Source: SCGC-AAA252-I15 sp043822165 (lineage in GTDB: Archaea > Altiarchaeota > Altiarchaeia > IMC4 > SCGC-AAA252-I15). Taken from it: a stretch of DNA of 22,299 nucleotides. This document shows, piece after piece, positions 7,713 through 15,513 of the stretch. Below the pieces are notes generated by a model. The model saw only the letters and a program-made list of their open reading frames with translations. It made no database searches and was not told the origin of the DNA. Each line of letters starts with the position of its first letter. The stretch's first letter is position 1. The DNA lies in the NCBI GenBank assembly GCA_043822165.1, contig JBDRCA010000128.1, positions 1 through 22,299 of the forward strand, read 5' to 3'. Both the position numbers and the translations under genes were made by a program.

Positions 7713-8504
7713 ATGCCCACGGTCGAATTCGACACACAGGATTTCCTGGCCCTGCTTGGCTCGGACCTGTCTATCGAGGAGCTTGAGCAGGCGATTCCGA
7801 TGATTGGCGTGAGTCTCGAGTCCATAAGCGAGGAGTCGCTGAGTGTTGAGGTTTTCCCTAATCGACCGGATATGTTGAGTGTTGAGGGTTTCGCGAGGGC
7901 TCTTCGCGGCTTCTTGGGCGTGGAAACAGGTATCGTGGAGTATCCAGTCGCCGACTCAAGTATAGTCCTTAAGGTTGACGCGTCCGTGAAGTCTGTCCGC
8001 CCCTATGTTGCAGCGGCGCAGATTGACGGCGTCACCATAGACGATGCCCAGCTCAAAAGCCTTATGAACGTGCAGGAGAAACTTCACACAACCCACGGGA
8101 GAAACAGGGTTAAGGTGGCCATAGGCGTCCATGACTCCGACAAGATTAAGCCGCCCTACGTCTACAAGGCCGTCGCTCCCGGGGAAGCATCCTTCATACC
8201 CCTGGAGATGACTGAGAAAATGAATCTTTCAGAGATACTCACCAAACACCCCAAGGGAGCCGCCTACGCGTTCACGCTCAAAGGCCTTAAGAAATATCCG
8301 GTAATCCTTGATTCGAAGGGGGATGTATTGTCTTTTCCCCCGATAATAAACGGGGAATTGACCCGCGTCACAGAAAGCACTAAAAACCTTTTCATCGAAG
8401 TCACCGGCTGGCACGAGTTATCCGTCAAACAGGCATTGAACATCGTGGTGTCATCCATCGCCGACAGGGGCGGTAAAATAAAGTCGGTTGAAATCAGCCT
8501 TTAG
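7713..8504 (+). CDS. pheT: Phenylalanyl-tRNA synthetase beta, N-terminal part only (B1 and B3/B4)
   Basis: PheT is the large subunit of the PheRS heterotetramer, which charges tRNA-Phe; its B3/B4 domain hydrolyses mischarged Tyr-tRNA. The fragment matches archaeal PheT from its first residues (MPTVEFDTQDFLALLG). The B1 region contains VEVFPNRPDMLSVEGFARAL, and the B3/B4 region holds EKLHTTHGRNRVKVAIGVHD and FPPIINGELTRVT. It stops at 263 residues after RGGKIKSVEISL, where an archaeal PheT of about 550 residues would continue into B5 and the catalytic-like B6/B7 domains. Those are absent, and the next gene converges with an 11-nt overlap, so nothing is left of them here. The rest may be encoded elsewhere, a full copy may exist, or this is a decayed gene or an assembly join. 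ATG 7713 is chosen over TTG 7686 because family proteins start at this methionine. Confidence 0.88.
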   Translation: MPTVEFDTQDFLALLGSDLSIEELEQAIPMIGVSLESISEESLSVEVFPNRPDMLSVEGFARALRGFLGVETGIVEYPVADSSIVLKVDASVKSVRPYVAAAQIDGVTIDDAQLKSLMNVQEKLHTTHGRNRVKVAIGVHDSDKIKPPYVYKAVAPGEASFIPLEMTEKMNLSEILTKHPKGAAYAFTLKGLKKYPVILDSKGDVLSFPPIINGELTRVTESTKNLFIEVTGWHELSVKQALNIVVSSIADRGGKIKSVEISL

Positions 8505-9018
8505 CAACCCGGTAGGCTTTAGTCAGCGCGATTACTGCTATGGGGACTGTAATGAGCTGTCCCGCGAAGAATACTGCAGTGCCCGCGGCATGCAGTACCA
8601 GGGTCATGAACGAGAGGCCCAACACGTCCAGAATGTTTTCTTTACCCATCCGCAAGGCCTCCTTCACGGCTTTCATGCCATCGGCGTTCTCCAGGACTAT
8701 TATGGGCATGGCGTATATGCCGACGACCAATACGATGACTCCGGGAACGATGAAAAGAAGCAATCCAATGCAAACTATCAACGCATAAATCATGGACGGC
8801 ACGAGATAGTTGAATCCCTCAAAGACGTCGCTAACCTCGACTTTCCGGCCCTTTATTCCCTTGTCTGCCATGTAAAACAATCCCGCTATAAGCGGCGGGG
8901 CAGTCACGACGAAGACGCTGCCGACGACCACAATGAAGGAGCCGACGATGAATGCTAATGCATTATCCTTGAATACGTCGATGCCCTTCTTTGCGCATTC
9001 ACCGTAGTCAACGTGCAT
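8494..9018 (-). CDS. Small polytopic membrane protein (DUF975-like), unknown role
   Basis: The 174-residue product has a short soluble start (MHVDYGECAKKGIDVFKDN) followed by about four hydrophobic segments; the pattern of a leading amphipathic helix, then FIVGSFIVVVGSVFVVTAPPLIAGLFYM, a charged loop with VSDVFEGF, and two further spans, resembles DUF975 and the membrane domain of glycerophosphodiester phosphodiesterases. That resemblance is a weak, pattern-level call. The start at 9018 lies 5 nt after the stop of the upstream membrane gene; a longer reading from 9117 would overlap that gene by 94 nt and adds a basic, non-hydrophobic stretch, so I reject it. The 3' end overlaps the pheT fragment tail to tail. 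The two adjacent small membrane proteins probably form an operon. Confidence 0.75.
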   Translation of the reverse strand: MHVDYGECAKKGIDVFKDNALAFIVGSFIVVVGSVFVVTAPPLIAGLFYMADKGIKGRKVEVSDVFEGFNYLVPSMIYALIVCIGLLLFIVPGVIVLVVGIYAMPIIVLENADGMKAVKEALRMGKENILDVLGLSFMTLVLHAAGTAVFFAGQLITVPIAVIALTKAYRVAKG

Positions 9019-9023
9019 TTTTT

Positions 9024-9479
9024 TTATTTTTCCAGTATTAACCCGATTATGCCCGCGACGAAGCCGCCTAAAACACCCTTTATTATCGGCAGGAAAACGA
9101 CTGAGACACCAGACCACGCGGCAACCTTAAATACCGTCCAAGTGCCCGCAACGATCATGGCAACCACGTTACCGAAACTCAAAGCCACAGCAGCGACAAA
9201 CCCGGCCAGAAAACCGAAGATTATGCCAGCAATCAAGGTGTTTATCGCACTCCACCTCTTGCGCGAAACTGCAACCCAACTGATGTAGACCAGCATGATA
9301 ACCCATACCGCTTCCATGAACGCCAACAGCACCCAACCGAGGATTCGCACCAGATTGTTCTGCAGAAAATAACCTATGATTCTCACGACAAACTGCACGA
9401 TGCCTACCGCAATAAAAAACACGAGCGGCGTAGTCATTATGCTCGCGTATTCGCCTATGTTTTTCCTGTAAATCTCCAT
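9024..9479 (-). CDS. Small polytopic membrane protein, unknown family
   Basis: This 151-residue protein has four or so hydrophobic segments (about residues 17-37, 43-67, 80-102 and 120-148) separated by short loops; the only notable charged loop is VSRKRWSAIN. The two C-terminal segments are glycine-rich (GIIFGFLAGFVAAVALSFGN and GVLGGFVAGIIGLILEK), suggesting tightly packed helices or a small pore-like bundle. I recognise no family. It begins with a good ggtgat ribosome binding site 3 nt before ATG 9479 and is followed after 5 nt by the DUF975-like gene, so they are likely one transcript. Confidence 0.75.
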   Translation of the reverse strand: MEIYRKNIGEYASIMTTPLVFFIAVGIVQFVVRIIGYFLQNNLVRILGWVLLAFMEAVWVIMLVYISWVAVSRKRWSAINTLIAGIIFGFLAGFVAAVALSFGNVVAMIVAGTWTVFKVAAWSGVSVVFLPIIKGVLGGFVAGIIGLILEK

Positions 9480-9592
9480 TTCATCACCTTTGAGAAAAAT
9501 TCAAATCCTCAGTAAACTATCTTACGCCGTGATTTAAAAATATCCCATCGAAAAAATCCATATTAAAGATAAGACTCAAATTAGATTACGAG
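9480..9592. promoter_or_regulatory. Divergent promoter region upstream of the triple-AAA gene
   Basis: This is the largest gap in the window (113 nt). On the minus strand ggtgat at 9483-9488 precedes ATG 9479, and a TATA-like run at 9532-9542 sits about 55 nt upstream, giving a leadered mRNA. On the plus strand tattaaag at 9561-9568 lies 25-32 nt before ATG 9593 and no ribosome binding site is present, suggesting a leaderless transcript for the ATPase. No repeats or small gene were seen here. Confidence 0.5.
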
Positions 9593-12500
9593 ATGAAGAT
9601 AACAAAGATAGACACGACCGCGTTCGCCATACCCGCAGACATAGAAGCCAAACTGCTCGCAGACACAAAAGGCCCAATCCAGAAAAGATACGCTCCAATC
9701 GGCCAGTTTAAGGTGTCACGGACAGAAGAAGTCAAGGAGGGTGTTTTCATAAAGAAGACGTCTTTCGACCAGAGAGAGAACACATTCTACGTTGACTTAT
9801 CCCACTGCGACATGTACTACACCAAGAGGGGCTCGGTATTCACCCACAAACCCAAGATAATAAAAGACGATTTCTTCAGGAGGATAATCGACTACCAGGA
9901 CATCGTAATCTCGACGCTGGGGCAATTATACGAGTACGGCAGCCTACCGTATGATGAACTGGACTCTAATGTTTTGAACGAGCTTAAGACGCAGGGGTTC
10001 ATAGAGGTTTATGAGCGCGGTGAGAGCCAGTTCTTCAATTTTTTGAGGTATTACCTGGAAGACGATGTCATCCAACACAAGCATTACGTTAAGCTCAGCT
10101 TCCATTTGCCGATTTTCTCGAACAAGAGGTATAACATGGGCTCCGCCTTCGAGCTCTCTGACAAAGTGGACGACAACTACGAGAAGGATGCCATAAAATT
10201 CAACCACGACAGGATCGCGGAGGTCATGGGGACATTCTTCAGCGGCTCCGTGAGCCTTAAGGGGTTGACTTATCTCCCCTACTTTGTGGTTGAATCCAAG
10301 ACGAAGCAGGGTGTCACGTCAGAGGTGAAATACCTGGTCTGCCCGAAAGAATACAAGGACGTAAAAAAAGGATTCACATCCGAAGTAGGACTCGAACCAA
10401 TATCCTTTTCCACTGCAATGGGAGAAGGCGGCTCAGTGCCCATTGAAGCATCCACCATAAACTTTTCACAGGTTGCAGACCTCACGGAAGTCAAGGAGAA
10501 AATCCGCAGGGCAATAGTGCACCCCCTGAAAAACCCAGAGCTATCCAAGGCTTTCCAGAAGAAGGGCGGCGGCCGGATACTCTTTTACGGGCCTCCGGGT
10601 TGCGGGAAAACCTACATTGCCAGGGCAACTGTCGGAGAGTGCGGCCTCAACTTCTTCAACATAAATACGTCAGACATCATAAGCGGGGGAATCGAGGCGG
10701 GGGCTAAAAACATCCATGAAGTATTCTCTAACGCAAGCAAGAACGCGCCCTGCATAATATTCTTCGACGAAATCGACGCGCTAACCGAGAGACGGGACAG
10801 CGAAGGAAAATCATCAAGGGCAGTCGTCAACCAATTCCTCATGGAAATGGACGGCGTCGAAAACATGAGCGAAAACGTGCTCATAATCGGCTCCACGAAC
10901 GCGCCCTGGGCCCTTGACCCAGCGCTTCGGCGCTCCGGACGATTCGGAGACATGATTTTCATCCACCCGCCAAACCTTGAAACCCGCGCCGAATTGTTCA
11001 GGCTTCACACTAAAAAACGCCCGGTAGCATCCAACGTCGACTTCGAAAAACTCGCGGAATTGACGAACGAATACTCTTCGGCGGACGTTAAACAGATATG
11101 CGATGACGCGCTCGAAATACCCTGGGAGGAGGCAGTAAAAGGCGGCAAACCCCGGAAAGCAGACATGGACGACTTCACTACCGCAGTCGGCAGCCGCTCA
11201 AGCTCTCTTAACGCATGGTACAAGCAGGCCGAAAAAGAAATCCGCAAAAGCGGTGAGATAGGATTGTTCGCAGACCTTGCCCGCCACATACTACGCCACG
11301 CAGGAGGCATAGACCAGGAGGCAAGCCCCCCCTTAAAGTTCGCAGACGTCGCAGACCTTGACTTAGTGAAAGAAAAAATACGAAAATCAATCGTCCAACC
11401 CCTCGCACACCCTGAAGTCGCAGCCAAATACAAGAAACAGGCAGGAGGCGGAATGCTCCTCTACGGGCCCCCAGGCTGCGGGAAAACCTATGTTGCCCGC
11501 GCTACCGCGGGCGAGTGCGAGGCAATGTTTTTCAACGTAAAGGCGACAGACATACTGTCAGCCGAATACGGGGAACCGGAAAAACACCTGCAATACATCT
11601 TCGAGCGCGCATCCCATAACACTCCCGCAATAATCTTTTTCGACGAAATCGACGCGTTGGCGCCAAGGCGGGAGTCAGCAGGAAAAGGCAGGACTCTGGT
11701 CAACCAGTTCCTCACTGAACTGGACGGATTCAAGGAACGCCAAGGCATCATGGTCATGGCCTCCACGAACGCTCCCTGGGACGTTGACCCGGCGCTTCGG
11801 CGCGCGGGAAGGCTCACAGACCAAGTATACGTGCCGCCGCCGAAAACCGAGGTGCGCTCTCTTCTCTTTAAGATGCACACTAAAGACAAGCCAGTGTCAC
11901 CGGACGTAGACTTCGGAAGGCTGGCAGGGCTTACGGAAGGTTACTCGTCAGCAGACATAAAGGCGCTCTGCGACGAGGCGGTTGAGCGGCCTTGGAGCGA
12001 GGCAGTAGAGGGCGGGGAGGAGAGGAAGGCGGATTTGAACGATTTCCTCGAAGTCATAGCTCAGCGCAAGAGCTCTCTTCCGCCGTGGTTTAAGCTAGCT
12101 TTTGATCAGATTCAGGATAGCGGTGAAGTCGACTTGTTCGCTGACATGATGGAGGATATTTCAAGGCATGCCGGCGGCGTCGAGGCGTCTTTGAAGCCTG
12201 GCATAGATTTCTCACATGTTGCGGGCTTGGCTGACGCAAAGGAGAAAATAAAGAGGATGATAGTGTATCCTCTAACGCACCCCGAGCTTTCCGAGAAATA
12301 TGACCGGACCGCCGGCGGCGGCGTTTTGTTTTACGGGCCGCCGGGTTGCGGCAAGACTTATCTTGCCCGCGCTACCGCGGGCGAGTGTGACGCCAACTTC
12401 TACAACGTCAAGATAACGGATTTATTGAGCGAGGAACTCGGGGAGAGCGAGCGAAGGCTTCAAGCGGTTTTCGAGCGTGCAGCTCACACGACTCCCGCCA

Positions 12501-13234
12501 TAATCTTTTTCGACGAAATCGACGCGCTGGCTCCCCGAAGGGAGTCGGCGGGTAAGGCTAGGAGGCTTGTGAACCAGTTTTTGAGCGAGCTCGACGGGTT
12601 CGTAAAAAGGGAGGGTGTCATGGTCGTGGCCTCCACGAACGCGCCTTGGGACGTTGACCCGGCGCTTCGGCGTGCGGGACGCTTCACAAACCAGATATTC
12701 ATAAAGGCGCCGGACCATGAAGTCCGGGAGCAGATATTCAGGATACATGCGAAGGGCAAGTTCGTCGACGAGAATCTTGATTACGCCCGGCTTTCGGATT
12801 TAACTTCCGGCTTCTCTTCAGCCGACATAAAGGCGTGCGTTGATGCGGCCCTTGAGCGGCCTTGGAGCGAGGCATTGTCCGGGAAGCCGCAGCGTAAAGC
12901 AGATTTCACGGACTTTGAGGCTGCGATAAAGGCGCGTAATTCAACGCTTCCGGAATGGTATACTCTCGCTTTGGACCAGCTCTCCAAGAGCGGGGAGAAG
13001 GAGGTTTACCCTGAATTGTGGAGTATCCTCATATCTGCGGTTAAGAACGACGATATTTCCCCTGAACCCCGGGGCTTGTCGCCTCTCGAATACGAGATAA
13101 GGGAGACTAAAGAGCAGATCGAAATCCTTAATCAGAAGAAGGCGTCCGGCGAGATAGGCAATGAAACTTACATTGAGCTTTTGAAGGACTTGGAGAAGAC
13201 TCTCATAAAACTCGAGGCGAAGAGGAATGATTAA
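9593..13234 (+). CDS. Giant AAA+ ATPase with three tandem CDC48-like AAA modules
   Basis: A 1213-residue cytoplasmic ATPase. Residues 1-289 form an N-terminal region I do not recognise; about residues 100-138 look like a winged helix. Three modules of about 290 residues follow (290-581, 582-871, 872-about 1155). Each has Walker A GPPGCGKT (333-340, 625-632, 915-922), Walker B FFDEID (acid pair at 392-393, 684-685, 974-975), sensor STNAPW and a DPALRR(S/A)GR arginine-finger region, so all three look catalytically competent. Each ends with RKAD..DF and a conserved linker containing SGE. The C-terminus (about 1160-1213) is a charged helical segment with KASGEIGNETYIELL, resembling SHOCT-type oligomerisation tails. 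Classical CDC48/VAT has two modules and a different N-domain; proteasomal ATPases and Vps4 have one. The role, presumably protein remodelling or unfolding, is inferred. Transcription looks leaderless. Its stop codon shares a TTAA with the convergent gene. Confidence 0.92.
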   Translation: MKITKIDTTAFAIPADIEAKLLADTKGPIQKRYAPIGQFKVSRTEEVKEGVFIKKTSFDQRENTFYVDLSHCDMYYTKRGSVFTHKPKIIKDDFFRRIIDYQDIVISTLGQLYEYGSLPYDELDSNVLNELKTQGFIEVYERGESQFFNFLRYYLEDDVIQHKHYVKLSFHLPIFSNKRYNMGSAFELSDKVDDNYEKDAIKFNHDRIAEVMGTFFSGSVSLKGLTYLPYFVVESKTKQGVTSEVKYLVCPKEYKDVKKGFTSEVGLEPISFSTAMGEGGSVPIEASTINFSQVADLTEVKEKIRRAIVHPLKNPELSKAFQKKGGGRILFYGPPGCGKTYIARATVGECGLNFFNINTSDIISGGIEAGAKNIHEVFSNASKNAPCIIFFDEIDALTERRDSEGKSSRAVVNQFLMEMDGVENMSENVLIIGSTNAPWALDPALRRSGRFGDMIFIHPPNLETRAELFRLHTKKRPVASNVDFEKLAELTNEYSSADVKQICDDALEIPWEEAVKGGKPRKADMDDFTTAVGSRSSSLNAWYKQAEKEIRKSGEIGLFADLARHILRHAGGIDQEASPPLKFADVADLDLVKEKIRKSIVQPLAHPEVAAKYKKQAGGGMLLYGPPGCGKTYVARATAGECEAMFFNVKATDILSAEYGEPEKHLQYIFERASHNTPAIIFFDEIDALAPRRESAGKGRTLVNQFLTELDGFKERQGIMVMASTNAPWDVDPALRRAGRLTDQVYVPPPKTEVRSLLFKMHTKDKPVSPDVDFGRLAGLTEGYSSADIKALCDEAVERPWSEAVEGGEERKADLNDFLEVIAQRKSSLPPWFKLAFDQIQDSGEVDLFADMMEDISRHAGGVEASLKPGIDFSHVAGLADAKEKIKRMIVYPLTHPELSEKYDRTAGGGVLFYGPPGCGKTYLARATAGECDANFYNVKITDLLSEELGESERRLQAVFERAAHTTPAIIFFDEIDALAPRRESAGKARRLVNQFLSELDGFVKREGVMVVASTNAPWDVDPALRRAGRFTNQIFIKAPDHEVREQIFRIHAKGKFVDENLDYARLSDLTSGFSSADIKACVDAALERPWSEALSGKPQRKADFTDFEAAIKARNSTLPEWYTLALDQLSKSGEKEVYPELWSILISAVKNDDISPEPRGLSPLEYEIRETKEQIEILNQKKASGEIGNETYIELLKDLEKTLIKLEAKRND
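10460..13060 (+). repeat. Three tandem intragenic AAA modules (about 870-876 nt each)
   Basis: Module starts at 10460, 11336 and 12206 define units of 876 and 870 nt. Modules 2 and 3 are in exact register: three stretches are identical at an offset of 870 nt, namely 11493-11517 with 12363-12387 (25 nt), 11631-11656 with 12501-12526 (26 nt) and 11777-11802 with 12647-12672 (26 nt). Module 1 is more divergent but keeps the same motif order. The identities exceed what protein conservation requires, because synonymous positions also match. Confidence 0.8.
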
Positions 13235-15504
13235 ACAGTATCCTCTTTCTGCCAGCTATCGTATAACTTCTTCATGTACTGCGCGAACTCGAGCGCGATA
13301 CCGTCATTAGGTATTGAGTCTGCTGGATTTTCTTTGGTTCCGTCTGGTCTTACCCATACAGTATCTATATCATATCCTTTCATTCGCGCATTGACACCGT
13401 CACCGAAATTCTTACCGACAGCTCCAGTAAACGATTGCATTTGAGCCAATAGCTCTTCACCGTCTTTCGCATTAACCTGCGGTTTCGAGAGCATCTTCCG
13501 GTTGTCCTCTAATAGGGTTCCCAGACAGTCGCGAATTCTTTCCTCATCTGTAAACGTTGAATCACTAACCTGTGTTGTATGTGTCCACCCGACATCTCGT
13601 GCGGCGTTGCAAAGATGGTCATACACCTCTCCGCTATCAAGTTTTGCGGCAGTGAGAGCTCTTTCCACTCTCTTTTGCGGGCTCCTCGCTTCTTCCTCTA
13701 CTTCTCTTCTGCTTTCTGCCCAATATTCCTCAACCCACTTCTTCGGAAGCCGGGTATATAATTCCTTCGCGAACTGGGCGAATTCGACGGCTATCTCTTC
13801 GTCAGGTTTCGTTAATTGCTTCCGATGGCTTCCGTCGGGGCTCAAGGGTATGCTACCTCGGTCACGCGAGAGTTCAACGAAGGCTTTGGCAAGGTTTGTT
13901 CCGTATTGAGGCGGACTTTTAAACTGTCTCATACTCCGTATGAGCGCGGCACCGTCTTTTCCATCCATCGCGTGGAATGGGGTGCTTAAGAGACCTTCGT
14001 TAGCCTCCAGGACAGTTGCGAGAGCTGCGCATAGTCTTTTATCGTCTACTCGTTCTCCGCCACCCACCGGATCGACTTTAGTCCAACCCATGCTTCGTGC
14101 TGCGTTATCAAGCTTGGTGTACGTTTCATAATGGGTTCTTGATGTCGGGTCGTTTGCTCTAGTTGCAAGACTCCATCTCTCTAATGCAGTTTGCACTTTA
14201 TCCCCTGTAAACTTCTCTCCATAAGACTCTCTTAAGTCGCTTAAATCAGATTCAGCCTCCTGCTCACTCAACTGTCCGCTTTGCTTCTCTCCAGCATCCG
14301 GCTTCTCCACAGGGCTTCTTTCTGCAGGCTCTACAATCTCCTCGGGTTTTGCAGGTTGGAAGCGCATATCTCCCTTTCTTGGAACCTTTATCCTCCCTCC
14401 ATCTGGCAGATTCAAGAATCCGTTTTTATCCTGCGTGAACATCATTGCTGTCGCCGAAGTCTCGTCTGTGCCTGCCTCGTGTTTGTAGGCAGTCGCCATC
14501 GCACCTTCCTTTTCACTCCAACGGTATTCTGAAAGCCGAAGCGTGGGTTTTCTCGGTTCAGCAGCATCACGCCGGACCCTGGCCCAAACATCTACTTCAC
14601 TTACTTGGGCTGAATCCTTGTGTGTTGCATTGAATTCATTTACTATTCTTGAAAGGTGTTTCGTCCCGGTTCTTACTAGTCCGAGCCTTGTTATCTCCTC
14701 CCTGTTTATGCCGTCTGCTCTGTTGAGTATGTCGCCTGTGCTAAGGTTGGCGGCTTTTGTCCCGTCTTGGTGGCCAAGTATTCTGTAGAAATGCGTATTC
14801 CCGTCCGCAGCTACTTCGGAGGTATATACTTTGCGTCCTTGACGCATTACCATCTCATTGTTTCCTGAAACTGAGACTTCAAGCAAGCCTGACGCACCCT
14901 TGTATTTGAATGTAGCATAGTTACTTGGAGTGTCGGTGTTCCTCGTCTGGGAGTTTATGTCATATCCGTTTCTTCTCGCGCTTTCCACGAACCTTGAGGC
15001 TAGGTTTTCTCCTTGGCCTAAAAGCTTGCCAGAGTGTTCTATATGGCGTATTCTATCATAGTCTTTACTCCCAGTAAGGCATCCTACAGCGAAACTTCTC
15101 TCAGAGGCTCCGTCTGCTCCTTTCACGTGCGATAAATAGTCTTCCCTGACTTTAGACCTCAAGTCGTCTATAAAGCCTTCCTGGCCTACTTGTATCTCCC
15201 ATTTTTCCCCGATTTGGCAGGCAAGACCTCGCAGACGCCGTGTAGTTGAATTGATTTCACGTTCACTACCGCCTCTGTACTGCACGTCCTTGATTTGCCC
15301 AGTCACCAGATACCTTGCACTCGCATACGCGTCTGAGACGGAAGTCCAAGCCGACTTAGTCCAGTCTACCGCCCTCCCGGCAATGCTTGCTACACTGAAA
15401 ACACCACTTACTTCTCCCGTTCCCGCGCCTGCAATCTGCCGGGTATCGACCACTGGCGGCGGCCGAAGTGTTTGAACGTCATCCCTATTCTTTTGCACAA
15501 CCAT
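13231..15504 (-). CDS. Unknown 757-residue protein with a duplicated C-terminal domain
   Basis: I do not recognise this soluble protein. It has no signal peptide; one short, weakly hydrophobic stretch near residues 30-75 contains two WTKSAW/SVSDAY-like segments. Residues about 80-370 are a mixed region with no recognisable motif. Residues about 372-434 form a proline- and acid-rich linker (PAKPEEIVEPAERSPVEKP). The C-terminal half is an internal duplication: copy A at about 435-588 and copy B at about 611-753 both read (Y)..L.NAAR..GWT, then L.T.LE.N..(L/M)LS.P, DG..L...M..F, G.N, a PDG turn, and end E(F)AQ(F/Y).K.LY. It lies 9 nt downstream of a 105-residue gene, with gtgag upstream of its ATG, so the two form a bicistronic unit. 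It converges on the triple-AAA gene with a shared TTAA. Base use differs from neighbours, which may indicate acquisition. Confidence 0.75.
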   Translation of the reverse strand: MVVQKNRDDVQTLRPPPVVDTRQIAGAGTGEVSGVFSVASIAGRAVDWTKSAWTSVSDAYASARYLVTGQIKDVQYRGGSEREINSTTRRLRGLACQIGEKWEIQVGQEGFIDDLRSKVREDYLSHVKGADGASERSFAVGCLTGSKDYDRIRHIEHSGKLLGQGENLASRFVESARRNGYDINSQTRNTDTPSNYATFKYKGASGLLEVSVSGNNEMVMRQGRKVYTSEVAADGNTHFYRILGHQDGTKAANLSTGDILNRADGINREEITRLGLVRTGTKHLSRIVNEFNATHKDSAQVSEVDVWARVRRDAAEPRKPTLRLSEYRWSEKEGAMATAYKHEAGTDETSATAMMFTQDKNGFLNLPDGGRIKVPRKGDMRFQPAKPEEIVEPAERSPVEKPDAGEKQSGQLSEQEAESDLSDLRESYGEKFTGDKVQTALERWSLATRANDPTSRTHYETYTKLDNAARSMGWTKVDPVGGGERVDDKRLCAALATVLEANEGLLSTPFHAMDGKDGAALIRSMRQFKSPPQYGTNLAKAFVELSRDRGSIPLSPDGSHRKQLTKPDEEIAVEFAQFAKELYTRLPKKWVEEYWAESRREVEEEARSPQKRVERALTAAKLDSGEVYDHLCNAARDVGWTHTTQVSDSTFTDEERIRDCLGTLLEDNRKMLSKPQVNAKDGEELLAQMQSFTGAVGKNFGDGVNARMKGYDIDTVWVRPDGTKENPADSIPNDGIALEFAQYMKKLYDSWQKEDTV
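13246..14202 (-). repeat. Tandem duplicated domain within the 757-residue protein
   Basis: Copy A is encoded at 13741-14202 and copy B at 13246-13674. They align over about 140 residues at the protein level through the anchors NAAR..GW, the leucine-rich LE.N segment, DG(A/E), the PDG turn and the closing FAQ..K.LY. DNA similarity looks low, so the duplication is old compared with that in the neighbouring ATPase. Confidence 0.7.
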
Positions 15505-15513
15505 CTTTAATTC

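Noticed and set aside
8480..8700. Frameshift in pheT hiding the B5 domain downstream
   Set aside because: None of the plus-strand frames after 8500 resembles B5 or B6/B7; the minus strand encodes a membrane protein with typical hydrophobic periodicity.
9018..9117. Longer start for the DUF975-like gene at 9117
   Set aside because: It would overlap the upstream membrane gene by 94 nt and add a basic stretch with no hydrophobic pattern; the ATG at 9018, 5 nt after the upstream stop, fits an operon.
11498..11514. Hairpin formed by cccgcg and cgcggg in the ATPase gene, repeated at 12368
   Set aside because: It encodes the conserved ARATAGE segment after Walker A and comes from the module duplication, so no separate regulatory role is needed.
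13231..13234. TTAA as a transposon target site
   Set aside because: The TTAA is simply where two convergent stop codons overlap; no inverted repeats or transposase flank it.
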